Shown here in pieces: positions 14,169 to 22,183 of a stretch of 47,280 bases of DNA (position 1 is the stretch's first letter; every line of letters begins with the position of its first letter). Under the pieces are notes generated by a model. That model was given only the letters and a program-made list of their open reading frames with translations. It did not search any database and was not told the origin of the DNA. Location of the stretch: the NCBI RefSeq assembly GCF_030063355.1, contig NZ_JASISZ010000037.1:32095-79374 (forward strand), written 5' to 3'. A program made the position numbers and the translations under genes. Source of the DNA: Streptomyces sp. PH10-H1. Its GTDB lineage: Bacteria > Actinomycetota > Actinomycetes > Streptomycetales > Streptomycetaceae.

Positions 14169-16121
14169 TTAGATCTCCGGCGGCGGGCCCCAGCGGCCCG
14201 GGTCCGGGCGGCCGTAGGGCAGGCCCGCTTTCTCGCAGGCCTGGCGCAGCTGATCGGTGTCCGGCATGTCGAAACTCTCCCGGCGGATGACCTGGCCGGT
14301 CGGTGACCAGACGAAGAGCGCTTCCCTGTCGTCCTCGTGGGTGTCGACGCCGATGCCGCCGATCGTGGCGCGCAGGTGCTCCCACCTGGTGCGGCCCGTG
14401 CCGCCGCGTGAGGCGAGGCGGATGCCGTCCGGGCCGAGGGCCAGTCCCGGACGGCGCAGGTCGTACAGGCCGCCGAAGAGCGCGCCGGCGACCACGGCCG
14501 TCGGCAGACCCCAGGCCAGCCAGCTCATGCCGCCGCTGAGATAGCGCATCTTGAAGCCGATGACGCCCACCACGATGACCATGCTCAAGGCGCCCGCGAT
14601 ATAGTACCACTTGCGGGTGCTCCAGGGCATGTCCAGCACGGCGGGTTCGCCGGCCGGCGCGGGCGGAAGGGCCGGCCGGTCCTGGACGATGCCCGCCGCC
14701 AGGCCCGCGTAGGCCGCCGACTGGTAGACGTCGTACTCCGGGTCCGCGAGCGGGTAGCCGAACGCCCGCGCCCGGTCCCGTAGTTCGGTGCGGGAGATCC
14801 GGAGCGCGCTGAGCGGCGCGTTCAGCTGCTCGGTGCCGTCCTCACCCCGCAGCCGCAGCCAGGGATGCCCATGGCGGGTGTTGATCTCCATCGAGCCGAT
14901 GTCGGTGCGCTGGACGCGGATCTCCGTGGTGGCGCCCTCCCAGCGCAGATACGCCGAGGTGACGGTCAGTACGGCGTCCGGGGCCACTTGGTGCGGGAGG
15001 AAGCCGGGGCGCAGGTCGTAGGCGCGGCTGCGCGGGCCGTCCTCGATCACCCGGTAGCCGCGCGACCGCAGCACCGCGAAGAGCTCCTCCACCGGGATCC
15101 GGCCCGAGTGCGCGGTGCCCAGCAACGCCAGGTCGTGGCCGTAGATCTGCAGCAGCGCCGGCGACCCGCCGCCTTCCGCTCCGGAGGCGCCCAGCGGCTG
15201 CGCGACCAGTCCGGCGATGCGCTCGGCGGGCAGATCGGTGGTGCCGAAGAGCGGATCGAAGGCGATGACCCGCTCAGGGGTCACGGTCCAGCGGGCGGGA
15301 CGGTTTCCGGCCAGCCGGACGACGGAACCGGCGGCCAGGACCAGCACCGCGATACCGAGGGCGTTGAGCAGCGCGACGCGTTCGGGGACCGCCGTCGCGC
15401 CGTCACCGGCGGCCACGACCAACAGCGCGATCACGGCGCCCGCCACGGCCACCAGCCGACGGCCGAACTGCCGTCCGCGCAGCCCGGGTTCCGGCCTCGT
15501 GAGGTCGACCGCGCCCTCGGCGGGCACCGGCAGCGGACCCTCGGCCGCCGCGGCCAGCAGCGCCGCCTCCCGGCGGGCGAACACCGTCTCCCAGTGCACC
15601 GCCGCGCCAGAGGCATCGCCCCGCCGGTCTGTGATCAGTACCGGGGCACCGAGCCGCCGCGCCGTCAGATGGAACGGGAACATCGCGAGGCCCATGCCCG
15701 CCACGCCCATCGAGCACAGACTGCCGACCTTCGTCGCCCCGTACTCGGCCGGCGCCAGCACGTCCAGGTCAGGGACCAGGAGTGTCAGCGGCCGATCACG
15801 GGAGAACGTATGGGTCTCCATCACCCGTCCGCCCCGCAGCCACTGCAGCCCGCTCGCGCTCAACCGCCAGAACGTGAGCGGCCGCAGGCGCCGCCACCCG
15901 ACGGCGGCGGCCCACGCGAGCGCCGCCACGCCGAGCGGTACGACCAGCCGCAGCAGCCGGTCGCCGGCCAGCGCGTACGCGATCAGTCCCGCGGCCAGGG
16001 CTGTCGACGGCGGCATCCACCACGGTGCCAGGACCGCCCGCAGCCGGTTGCTCTCCAGGACGGTCCCCGCCCCGGTGCCCGGCCCGGGGTACCGGGACGA
16101 TGACGACTGCGACGGCTCCAT
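14169..16121 (-). CDS. large hypothetical membrane protein
   Basis: 650 aa, family not recognised. ATG 16121 follows GGGGGAAGGT; a few upstream codons are open but lack a ribosome binding site. Six membrane segments come as three hairpins: about residues 37-75 (STALAAGLIAYALAG, LVVPLGVAALAWAAAVGW), about 220-270 (LVAVAGAVIALLVVAAG, LNALGIAVLVLAAGSVV), and about 510-560 (WYYIAGALSMVIVVGVIGF, WGLPTAVVAGALFGGL). Large soluble domains lie between, including paired beta-rich stretches such as WTVTPERVIAFDPLFGTTDLP and GLALGPDGIRLASRGGTGR that recall PH-like membrane-protein domains. It stands alone between convergent and divergent neighbours. It begins 77 nt from the divergent GNAT gene. Confidence 0.75.
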   Translation of the reverse strand: MEPSQSSSSRYPGPGTGAGTVLESNRLRAVLAPWWMPPSTALAAGLIAYALAGDRLLRLVVPLGVAALAWAAAVGWRRLRPLTFWRLSASGLQWLRGGRVMETHTFSRDRPLTLLVPDLDVLAPAEYGATKVGSLCSMGVAGMGLAMFPFHLTARRLGAPVLITDRRGDASGAAVHWETVFARREAALLAAAAEGPLPVPAEGAVDLTRPEPGLRGRQFGRRLVAVAGAVIALLVVAAGDGATAVPERVALLNALGIAVLVLAAGSVVRLAGNRPARWTVTPERVIAFDPLFGTTDLPAERIAGLVAQPLGASGAEGGGSPALLQIYGHDLALLGTAHSGRIPVEELFAVLRSRGYRVIEDGPRSRAYDLRPGFLPHQVAPDAVLTVTSAYLRWEGATTEIRVQRTDIGSMEINTRHGHPWLRLRGEDGTEQLNAPLSALRISRTELRDRARAFGYPLADPEYDVYQSAAYAGLAAGIVQDRPALPPAPAGEPAVLDMPWSTRKWYYIAGALSMVIVVGVIGFKMRYLSGGMSWLAWGLPTAVVAGALFGGLYDLRRPGLALGPDGIRLASRGGTGRTRWEHLRATIGGIGVDTHEDDREALFVWSPTGQVIRRESFDMPDTDQLRQACEKAGLPYGRPDPGRWGPPPEI

Positions 16122-16197
16122 GGATGACCTTCCCCCGTGACGGCAGTGGTCCAATATCCTTTCAGATGCCCAGGGGTGAGCGAGTGGAGGCCGTACC

Positions 16198-16722
16198 GTG
16201 CCAGAGATCGTCCGGCTGGAACCGAAGGAATTCGCCGACCACGTCGGGGACCTGGCGGCGCTGCTCGCCGGGACCGTCGGCGGCGGCGCCTCGGTCGGAT
16301 TCCTCGCGCCCCTGGATCACGGCGCCGCCGCCCGCTGGTGGGAGGGCCTGGCACCGGCCGTGCACGAGGGGCACGTCATCGTCTGGGTGGCCGGGGACGG
16401 CGAGCGGATCACCGGCACGGTGCAGTTGCGGCCGTCGGCCGTCGACAACGGCCGGCACCGGGCCGAGATCGCCAAATTGATGGTGCACGGTGAGGCCAGG
16501 GGCCAGGGGATCGCGCGCCGCCTGCTGGCCGCCGCCGAGGAGTTCGCCGCCGCGGCCGGGATCACCCTGCTGATCCTGGACACCGTGACGGGCAGCCCCG
16601 CAGAACGCCTCTACACGGCCGCCGGCTGGACGCCGGTCGGATCGGTCCCCGGCTACGCGGCCGACCCCGCGGGCACGCTGCAACCGACGACGATCTTCTA
16701 CAAGGCCATCGCCGCCGGCTGA
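16198..16722 (+). CDS. GNAT family N-acetyltransferase
   Basis: 174 aa. GTG 16198 follows GTGGAGGCC. The acetyl-CoA pyrophosphate-binding motif A is clear at about residues 95-110: EIAKLMVHGEARGQGIARRLL (Q/R-x-x-G-x-G/A pattern). It is followed by LLILDTVTGSPAERLYTAAGWTPVGSVPGYA, the motif-B helix and the usual beta-bulge before the C-terminus. It would acetylate an amine using acetyl-CoA in the cytosol; small-molecule detoxification is typical for such stand-alone enzymes. The acceptor cannot be predicted. It is divergent from the large membrane protein. Confidence 0.88.
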   Translation: MPEIVRLEPKEFADHVGDLAALLAGTVGGGASVGFLAPLDHGAAARWWEGLAPAVHEGHVIVWVAGDGERITGTVQLRPSAVDNGRHRAEIAKLMVHGEARGQGIARRLLAAAEEFAAAAGITLLILDTVTGSPAERLYTAAGWTPVGSVPGYAADPAGTLQPTTIFYKAIAAG

Positions 16723-16732
16723 GGCCCACCCC

Positions 16733-16765
16733 GGTCGCCGCGCGGTCTCCCGCCCTGCGGCGACC
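16733..16765. terminator. stem-loop between convergent genes
   Basis: GGTCGCCGC (16733-16741) and GCGGCGACC (16757-16765) pair perfectly over 9 bp around a 15 nt loop. It follows the GNAT stop and faces the end of the phosphotriesterase-family gene. Confidence 0.5.
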
Positions 16766-16827
16766 CGGACCCGGAGCTCGAACCACCGTTGAGAACGATC
16801 ACTTGAACGGGCTCCGGGCTACGACGG

Positions 16828-17763
16828 TCACGGCCAGTCGACGGCCAGGGCCCGAGCCGGGTTCGCGACGTAGATCTGCTCGGTGACGGCCTCGCCGAGT
16901 TCCCGCGCCAGCCTCGGCCGCAGCCCGCTGAGCAGGAACGGCATCCCGGGCCCGCCGCCCGTGGCCGACCGGGCGGCGGCCGTGGTCGTGTCGCCGCCGA
17001 GCAGCAGCTGTGCCGCGTGGCCGGCCTCTGTGAGCGTGGCGAGGGCGTCGAACAGCCGCCAGTCGGTGGCGTGGTTGGCGCGGGACGGGCCGTCGTAGAC
17101 GAGGAACGCCCCAGCCTCGGCCGCCGCCCGGTGGATCCGCAGGTCGGGCGAGCGGTTCAGATGCCCGAGCAGCACCCGCTCCGGGGAGACGTCGAGCTTT
17201 CCGCAGAGGAGGTCGAGTACATCCAGGGCGCCGGTGCCGAGTTCGAGGTGGACGCCGATCGGCGCGTCGGTCGCGTGGTGCGCGTGCGCCGCCGCGGTCA
17301 TGACGTGCCGGGCGTGCGCGTCGAGACCGTGGAAGCCTCCCGCGACCTTGATCATGCCCGCGCGGGCGGTGCCGGGCGGCGCGTCGGGGTCGTCGCCGGG
17401 CCGCAGGCCCTCCGTCAGTTCCGATACGAAGAATTCGGCCGTCCGGCCGCGCAGCCGGTCCAACTCCTTCGGTTGGTAGTGCACCGCCTGGTGGAGCCCG
17501 GTCGCGGCCACCACATGCACCGACGAGGCCCGGGAGACGGCCGGCAGGTCGCCCGCGTGCCGCCCCAGGCCGAAGGGGGTCCACTGCGTCACGGTCCGGC
17601 CGCCCAGTTCGCGGAACGCCAGGAGTTCGGCCTCCGCCGCCCCGGGGGAGTCCAACTCCTGCCCAGCGAGGGCCGGGATACGGAAGAAGAGGTGGTCGTG
17701 GGCATCGGTGACGCCCAGCCGCTCGGGCGGGATGTCGCCGAGGACCGTACGGATCGCGCTCAT
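16828..17763 (-). CDS. phosphotriesterase-family metal-dependent hydrolase
   Basis: 311 aa amidohydrolase-superfamily barrel. The start ATG 17763 overlaps the upstream stop as ATGA. All canonical binuclear metal ligands are visible: TDAHDHL (His22, His24), bridging Lys139 in MIKVAGG, His172 in GVHLELG, His201 in GHLNRSPD and Asp258 in GGDTTT. Relatives hydrolyse phosphotriesters, lactones such as acyl-homoserine lactones, or sugar lactones. Here it is coupled to a carboxymuconolactone-decarboxylase-like gene and a DUF4865 gene under a TetR regulator, so a lactone-type substrate is the best inference. No signal peptide, so cytosolic. Confidence 0.88.
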   Translation of the reverse strand: MSAIRTVLGDIPPERLGVTDAHDHLFFRIPALAGQELDSPGAAEAELLAFRELGGRTVTQWTPFGLGRHAGDLPAVSRASSVHVVAATGLHQAVHYQPKELDRLRGRTAEFFVSELTEGLRPGDDPDAPPGTARAGMIKVAGGFHGLDAHARHVMTAAAHAHHATDAPIGVHLELGTGALDVLDLLCGKLDVSPERVLLGHLNRSPDLRIHRAAAEAGAFLVYDGPSRANHATDWRLFDALATLTEAGHAAQLLLGGDTTTAAARSATGGGPGMPFLLSGLRPRLARELGEAVTEQIYVANPARALAVDWP

Positions 17764-18152
17764 GCCCGGTCGCCCTCCTCGAGCACGGCCGACGCGACGC
17801 GCAGCCCTGCCAGTGCCTTCGGCACTCCGATGTACGGAGCCAGATGGACCATCACCTCGATGATCTCCCGTGGCTCGATCCCGATGCGCAGGCTGTTGCG
17901 CACATGGTCGTCCAGCTGCGGTTCCACGCCGCCGAGCGCGGTCAGCGCCGCGAGGTTGGCGATCTGCCGGTCGCGCAGCGCCAGCCCCTCGCGCTGGTAG
18001 GTGCCGCCGAACAGGGCCGTCACGATCCAGTCGGGGAAGCCCGGGGCGATCGCGTCCAGCCGGGAGAGAGTGGCCTCGATGGTCTCGGGCCCGGCCAGTT
18101 CGCCGAGCAGCCGGTAGCCGGCCTCGCGGTCGATGTTCGCCTGCTTCACCAC
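17760..18152 (-). CDS. carboxymuconolactone decarboxylase family protein
   Basis: 130 aa. Start GTG 18152 (or the next GTG at 18149) overlaps the stop of the DUF4865 gene. The pattern LRDRQIANLAALTALGGVEPQLDDHVRNSL with EIIEVMVHLAPYIGVPKALAGL matches the PcaC-like branch of the family. There is no CxxC pair, so it is not an AhpD-type peroxidase. PcaC acts on gamma-carboxymuconolactone in the protocatechuate pathway; a related lactone step here is plausible but unproven. It is translationally coupled on both sides, so its amount is tied to the hydrolase. Confidence 0.85.
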   Translation of the reverse strand: MVKQANIDREAGYRLLGELAGPETIEATLSRLDAIAPGFPDWIVTALFGGTYQREGLALRDRQIANLAALTALGGVEPQLDDHVRNSLRIGIEPREIIEVMVHLAPYIGVPKALAGLRVASAVLEEGDRA

Positions 18153-18730
18153 TGGCGTCCCGTCTCGATGGCGGTCGGTTCCGGCGCCGACAGGTGCAGC
18201 ACCTGGTAGCGGTCACCGGCCGCGGCGGGCGCGGTGTGCTCCCAGAGGGTGAAGTGCAGCAGTTCCCAGTGGCGGGGGTCGACGGCGAGGGTGGCCGAGT
18301 GCACGCCGGGGGTGGCGGCGTACTCGCGTACGGCGGTGAGGGCGCGGTCGATGACGGCGGCCGGGTCGTCGCCGGGGGCGATCGGCTCGGCGCGGCGAGT
18401 CGCGGCGCGCGGGACCGTGGCGGCGGCCGGGCCGGGCTCGAAGGCCAGCCCGGTCCAGTGCTCGACCTCGGGGCGGCCGAAGTCGTCGATGATTCCCTGG
18501 AATCCCGGACCCCAGAGGAAACTGTTCATCCCCCGCCCGGTGTTCCAGAGATAGAACGGCGCGTACTGGTTGACGGGTGATTCGTCGGTGTCGCGCTCGC
18601 GGATGAGGTACGCCTTGAGTCCGAGGCCGGGGAACTCGTCGAGCAGATGACCCCTGGACTCGATCCGGTGGCGGATGATCTTCATGTCGTAGTCGGCGGG
18701 TAGCGTGATCCGGTACTGCATGGCGTGCAT
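18146..18730 (-). CDS. DUF4865 family protein
   Basis: 194 aa. ATG 18730 lies 9 nt after GAGGAG; a second ATG at 18721 is also possible. The opening MQYRITLPADYDMKIIRHRIESRGHLLDEFPGLGLKAYLIRE followed by NQYAPFYLWNTGRGMNSFLWGPGFQGIIDDFGRP matches my memory of DUF4865 proteins, which contain a ferredoxin-like monooxygenase-type fold. Members are often next to a transcription regulator and small detoxification enzymes, as here. The function is unknown. It follows the TetR gene by only 13 nt, so the regulator belongs to the same operon. Confidence 0.78.
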   Translation of the reverse strand: MHAMQYRITLPADYDMKIIRHRIESRGHLLDEFPGLGLKAYLIRERDTDESPVNQYAPFYLWNTGRGMNSFLWGPGFQGIIDDFGRPEVEHWTGLAFEPGPAAATVPRAATRRAEPIAPGDDPAAVIDRALTAVREYAATPGVHSATLAVDPRHWELLHFTLWEHTAPAAAGDRYQVLHLSAPEPTAIETGRQW

Positions 18731-18743
18731 GACGGCGGTCTCC

Positions 18744-19328
18744 TCAGTCGGTGAGGCTGACATTGACGGTGGAGCGGGCGGCCAGCAGCGCGACCGCGCC
18801 GCGCACCGCCTGGCGGAACGGCTCCTGAGAGCCCTCGGCGCGGGCGAGCACATAGCCGCCCTGGACGACGGCGACGATCGTGGCGGCGGTGTCCCCCGGA
18901 TCGAGCGCGGCGTCGAACTCCCCGGCCGCCAGGCCCTCGGCGATGATCTCCGCGAGCCGTCCGCGCAGCCACGCGAACGTCTCCTGCACTGGGCCGCGCA
19001 GCTCCGCGCTGTCGATCACGTCCGGGTCCATGGCCATCCGGCCGACCCGGCAGCCGCGCAGCGCGTCGCGGTCCCGCAGCAGATAGGCCGAGACCCGTTC
19101 CAGGGCGGTGCCGCCGCCGGACATCTGGGCGTCGGCCTGCGCCCTGAGCTGTTCGGCGCTGCGCCGCATCGCGGTCAGCGCCAGGTCGGGCTTGCCGGAG
19201 AAGTGGTGGTACATGCTGCCCTGGCCCGCGCCCGCGTGCTGCTGGATCGCCTTGGGGCTGGTGCCGGTGTAGCCGCGTTCCCAGAGGAGCTCCTGGGTGC
19301 TCTCGATCAACCGTTCCGCGGTATCCAT
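18744..19328 (-). CDS. TetR/AcrR family regulator, first gene of the DUF4865/CMD/hydrolase operon
   Basis: 194 aa. ATG 19328 gives the normal family N-terminus (MDTAERLIESTQELLWERGY); an ATG at 19343 is in frame but lies inside the putative operator. The DNA-binding domain is complete: TGTSPKAIQQHAGAGQGSMYHHFSGKPDLALTAM. The ligand domain is like that of regulators annotated for small electrophile or lactone sensing, with a CRVGRMAMD segment containing one Cys. A near-perfect 20 nt palindrome immediately upstream points to autoregulation and control of the three genes behind it. Confidence 0.88.
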   Translation of the reverse strand: MDTAERLIESTQELLWERGYTGTSPKAIQQHAGAGQGSMYHHFSGKPDLALTAMRRSAEQLRAQADAQMSGGGTALERVSAYLLRDRDALRGCRVGRMAMDPDVIDSAELRGPVQETFAWLRGRLAEIIAEGLAAGEFDAALDPGDTAATIVAVVQGGYVLARAEGSQEPFRQAVRGAVALLAARSTVNVSLTD

Positions 19329-19336
19329 GATCCGAG

Positions 19337-19356
19337 TGTACATACTAGTAGGTACA
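19337..19356. promoter_or_regulatory. TetR-type operator palindrome
   Basis: TGTACATACTAGTAGGTACA is a 20 nt palindrome with a single mismatched pair and a central TACTAGTA. It begins 9 nt before the TetR start codon on the leftward operon and would cover a promoter or the very start of the transcript. It is the most symmetric AT-rich element in this part of the window. Confidence 0.6.
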
Positions 19357-19423
19357 GAGTCTATGAGCTGAGGCTACGCGGGCGGCGCGCGCCGCCTCAG
19401 CTGGTGGATTGTGGATCAGCGGA

Positions 19424-19765
19424 TCAGTCGCGCCGGAAGCCGTAGGCCCGCTCCACGCGCGCCACTTCGACGCTGTAGGAGGCGTACCACCGCTCCCGGC
19501 CCAGCCGTTGCACCTCCAGGTGCTCCGGATCCGCCTTCCAGGAGGCTATGGATTCCGCGTCCGAGTAATAGACCACCAGCAGATCGCGGCCGTCGGGACC
19601 GGTCTCCGACTCGCGGCCCAGGTAGCCGGGCCACTTGGCGGACAGCGGTCCCATGCGGCGGTTCGCGTCCGCGTAGCCCTCCGGGTCCTCGCCGCTCGGC
19701 AGAGTGGTGATGATGACGGCGTAGTACGGCGGTTCGGGTCGGCGGAACGAGACGGACTCGGGCAC
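19424..19765 (-). CDS. antibiotic biosynthesis monooxygenase (ABM) domain protein
   Basis: 113 aa. GTG 19765 is preferred because GGAGAG lies 6 nt upstream; GTG 19771 would sit too close. The sequence matches the ABM dimeric alpha-beta barrel family: YYAVIITTLPSGEDPEGYADANRRM, PGYLGRESETGPDGRDLLVVYYSDAESIASWKADPEH, then RERWYASYSVEVARVERAYG. Members act as cofactor-free monooxygenases or as haem/quinone-binding proteins. It lies in the same direction as the TetR operon and about 95 nt upstream of its regulator, but beyond the operator, so it is probably its own transcript. Confidence 0.78.
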   Translation of the reverse strand: MPESVSFRRPEPPYYAVIITTLPSGEDPEGYADANRRMGPLSAKWPGYLGRESETGPDGRDLLVVYYSDAESIASWKADPEHLEVQRLGRERWYASYSVEVARVERAYGFRRD

Positions 19766-19854
19766 GGACACTCTCCGATCAGCGGGCGATCTGGACTGCC
19801 GAGCATAGGTCCCGCCACTGACAGTCCGCGGGGTATTTTCCGCCGGCCAGGGCG

Positions 19855-19908
19855 CCGGCCGCTGCCCCCGTGCCGGCCGCTGCCCCCGTGCCGGCCGCTG
19901 CCCCCGTG
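19855..19908. repeat. three exact tandem copies of an 18 nt unit
   Basis: The unit CCGGCCGCTGCCCCCGTG is repeated three times without change. It lies in the gap upstream of both the ABM gene and the broken MBL gene. The period is a multiple of three, but no supported gene covers it. Copy number is likely to vary. Confidence 0.92.
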
Positions 19909-19990
19909 CGGGGCAGCCACCGTACGGGGCACCCGGCGTGCGGGGCCGTCGCCCGGTGCCAGCCTGGGCGGGATGGTCGAGGAGGCTCTG

Positions 19991-20320
19991 ATGGAGACTC
20001 GCGTCACGGAGATCGCGCCGGACATCTACTGGCTGTCCACCTACGTTCCCGACGCAGACTTCCTGTTCAACCAGTTCCTGATCGACGCCGAGGACCTCTG
20101 CTCTTCCACCTGGGACTGCGTTCGCTGTTCCCCCTGGTGTCGGAGGCGGTCGAACAGGTGACGCCGGTCGACCGGCTGCGCTGGCTGACCTTCGGGCATG
20201 TCGAGGCGGACGAATGCGGAGCGCTCAATTCCTGGCTCGCGGCGGCACCTCAGGCGCAGGTGGCCCATGGTGCGATGGGCTGCATCGTGTCCGTCAACGA
20301 CCTGGCCGACCGTCCGCCGC
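19991..20320 (+). pseudogene. broken oxygen-binding di-iron / MBL-fold protein
   Basis: ATG 19991 (ATG 19973 with a good upstream site is also possible) opens METRVTEIAPDIYWLSTYVPDADFLFNQFLI, typical of MBL-fold proteins with an ODP-type di-iron domain. The frame breaks at about 20089-20092; adding one base gives the expected PLLFHLGLRSLFP and then RLRWLTFGHVEADECG, with the HxExD metal motif, up to VSNDLADRPP-like residues near 20312. The sequence then ends abruptly beside the convergent fadD19-like gene, missing the C-terminal part. It is therefore both frameshifted and truncated and is not expected to work. Confidence 0.68.
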
Positions 20321-20366
20321 CAGGACCGCCCTGTCCATGCCCCGGGATCGCGACGCCCGGCCGCCG

Positions 20367-22001
20367 TCAGGTCTGCCCGGGCGCCGCCTCCGTCGCCACC
20401 GAACGTGCCCAGCGGTAGTCGGCCTTGCCGCTGGGGGAGCGCTGGATGTGGTCCATGACGACCAGGCTGCGCGGGATCTTGTAGCCGGCCAGCCGGGTGC
20501 GGCAGTGCGCCTGGATGTCGTCGAGGGTCAGCGGATCCGCGCCGTCCCGCGGCTGGACGACGGCGGCGACATGGTTGCCCCACTTCTCGTCCGGGACTCC
20601 GGCGACCAGCGCGTCGTAGACGTCGGGGTGCGCCTTGAGCGCTTCCTCGACCTCCTCCGGGTAGACCTTCTCGCCGCCGGTGTTGATGCACTGCGAGCCG
20701 CGCCCGAGGACGGTGACGACGCCGTCCTCGTCGACGGTCGCCATGTCCCCGAGCAGCACCCACCGCTCGCCGTCCCGCTGGAAGAAGGTCTCCGCGGTCT
20801 TCTTGGGGTCGTTGTAATAGCCGAGCGGCACATGTCCGCGCAGGGCGATACGTCCTGGTTCGCCGACCGTGACCGGCTCCATCGTGGCCAGGTCGACGAC
20901 CGCGATATGGGAGTTGACCCGCAGCCGGAAGCCCTTGGCCGGGCCGGAGTCGTCGGTGGCCGTTCCGTTGAAGCCGGACTCCGAGGAGCCGAAGTTGTTG
21001 AGGATCATGACGTTCGGGACCAGCGCCTGGAACTGGGCGCGGACGGTCTCCGACATGATCGCGCCCGAGCTGGAGATGGTGAACAGCGAGGAGCAGTCGA
21101 TGCCCTGGAGCGGCCCGGCCAGCGAGTCCGCGAGCGGGCGGAGCATGGCGTCGCCGACCAGCGAGACGCTGGTGACCTTCTCCTTCGCGATGGTGCGCAG
21201 CACCTCGTCCGGCACGTACTTGCGGTGGATGACGACCTTCTGGCCGAAGTTGAAGCCGATGAACGCGGTGAGGGTGGAGGTGCCGTGCATCAGCGGCGGG
21301 GTCGGGAAGAAGACCAGCCCCTCGCCGCCGGCCGCGACCCGCTCAGCGAGTTCCTCGGGCCGCTTGACCGGCTCGCCGGTGGGTGCGCCGCCGCCCATGC
21401 CGGAGAAGAAGAGGTCCTCCTGGCGCCACATGACGCCCTTGGGCATGCCGGTGGTGCCGCCGGTGTAGATGATGAACTGGTCGTCGGCGGAGCGCTGGGG
21501 GAAGCCGCGCTCCGGTGATCCGGCCGCCTCGGCATCGGTGAAGGCCACCGGGGTGATGGACGGTTCCGGGGTGCCCTCGGCCGGTGTGCCCACTCTGACC
21601 AGGTGCCGCAGCTTGTCGGTGTGCGGCAGCGCGGCGGCGACCCGCGCGGTGAATTCGGCGTCGAAGACCAGCGCCGCCAGATCCGCGTCGCGGTAGAGGT
21701 AGACCAGCTCCTCCTCCACGTACCGGTAGTTGACGTTCACCGGTACGGCGCGGGCCTTGATGCAGGCCAGCGCCGTCTGCAGATATTCGATGCCGTTGTA
21801 GAGGTGCAGTCCCACGTGGTCGCCGGGTGCGATTCCGCCGGCGATGAAGTGGTGGGCGATCCGGTTCGCGGCCGTGTCGAGCTGGGCGTAGGTCAGCCGC
21901 CGTTCGGCGCCCGTTCCTGGGTGGTCGATGTAGACGAGCGCCTCGCGGTCCGGGACCACGTCCACGACCGACTCGAAGAGGTCGGCAAGGTTGTACTCCA
22001 C
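20367..22001 (-). CDS. FadD19-like acyl-CoA synthetase
   Basis: 544 aa ANL enzyme. GTG 22001 follows TGGAGGAG. The sequence follows mycobacterial FadD19 (steroid side-chain CoA ligase) through the whole length: NIADL-like start (MEYNLADLFESVVDVVPDR), VNVNYRYVEEELVYLYRDADLAALV, IYTGGTTGMPKGVMWRQED adenylate loop, NFGSSESGFNG, GDMATVDEDGVVTVLGRGSQCINTGGEKVYPEEVEEAL, and RSPSGKADYRWA with the catalytic Lys. It would activate a steroid or branched side-chain acid. It is divergent from the echA19-like gene, as fadD19 is from echA19 in M. tuberculosis. The actual substrate in this organism is not known. Confidence 0.9.
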   Translation of the reverse strand: MEYNLADLFESVVDVVPDREALVYIDHPGTGAERRLTYAQLDTAANRIAHHFIAGGIAPGDHVGLHLYNGIEYLQTALACIKARAVPVNVNYRYVEEELVYLYRDADLAALVFDAEFTARVAAALPHTDKLRHLVRVGTPAEGTPEPSITPVAFTDAEAAGSPERGFPQRSADDQFIIYTGGTTGMPKGVMWRQEDLFFSGMGGGAPTGEPVKRPEELAERVAAGGEGLVFFPTPPLMHGTSTLTAFIGFNFGQKVVIHRKYVPDEVLRTIAKEKVTSVSLVGDAMLRPLADSLAGPLQGIDCSSLFTISSSGAIMSETVRAQFQALVPNVMILNNFGSSESGFNGTATDDSGPAKGFRLRVNSHIAVVDLATMEPVTVGEPGRIALRGHVPLGYYNDPKKTAETFFQRDGERWVLLGDMATVDEDGVVTVLGRGSQCINTGGEKVYPEEVEEALKAHPDVYDALVAGVPDEKWGNHVAAVVQPRDGADPLTLDDIQAHCRTRLAGYKIPRSLVVMDHIQRSPSGKADYRWARSVATEAAPGQT

Positions 22002-22089
22002 GGCTCCTCCAGCCTCGATGCTGCGAAGGTCTCTCGGCGGTCATTAGAACCCCCCTGGAGCGAGGTGGGAAGGGTTCCCGGGCGGGAAA

Positions 22090-22106
22090 TCTGACTGGTA
22101 GTCAGA
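22090..22106. promoter_or_regulatory. palindromic operator TCTGAC-N5-GTCAGA, copy 2
   Basis: TCTGACTGGTAGTCAGA is a perfect inverted repeat with 7 bp arms around GGT. It sits in the middle of the 182 nt region between the divergent fadD19-like and echA19-like genes. The arms are identical to those of the site at 11322-11340, while the centre differs, as expected for a real protein-binding site. Confidence 0.6.
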
Positions 22107-22133
22107 AAACTATTGAACTCGACCTGCGCCTAC

Positions 22134-22147
22134 TGCAACCTGTTCTA
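22134..22147. promoter_or_regulatory. KstR-consensus-like operator (TGCAACCTGTTCTA)
   Basis: TGCAACCTGTTCTA matches TnnAACnnGTTnnA at all fixed positions and lies 37 nt before ATG 22184. In mycobacteria the homologous echA19/fadD19 genes are members of the KstR regulon. Its arms are less symmetric than those of the site at 6787-6800, so the match is a little weaker. Confidence 0.5.
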
Positions 22148-22183
22148 GGTCCGCGACGGAATATGTGACCTTGGAGGCCGGCC

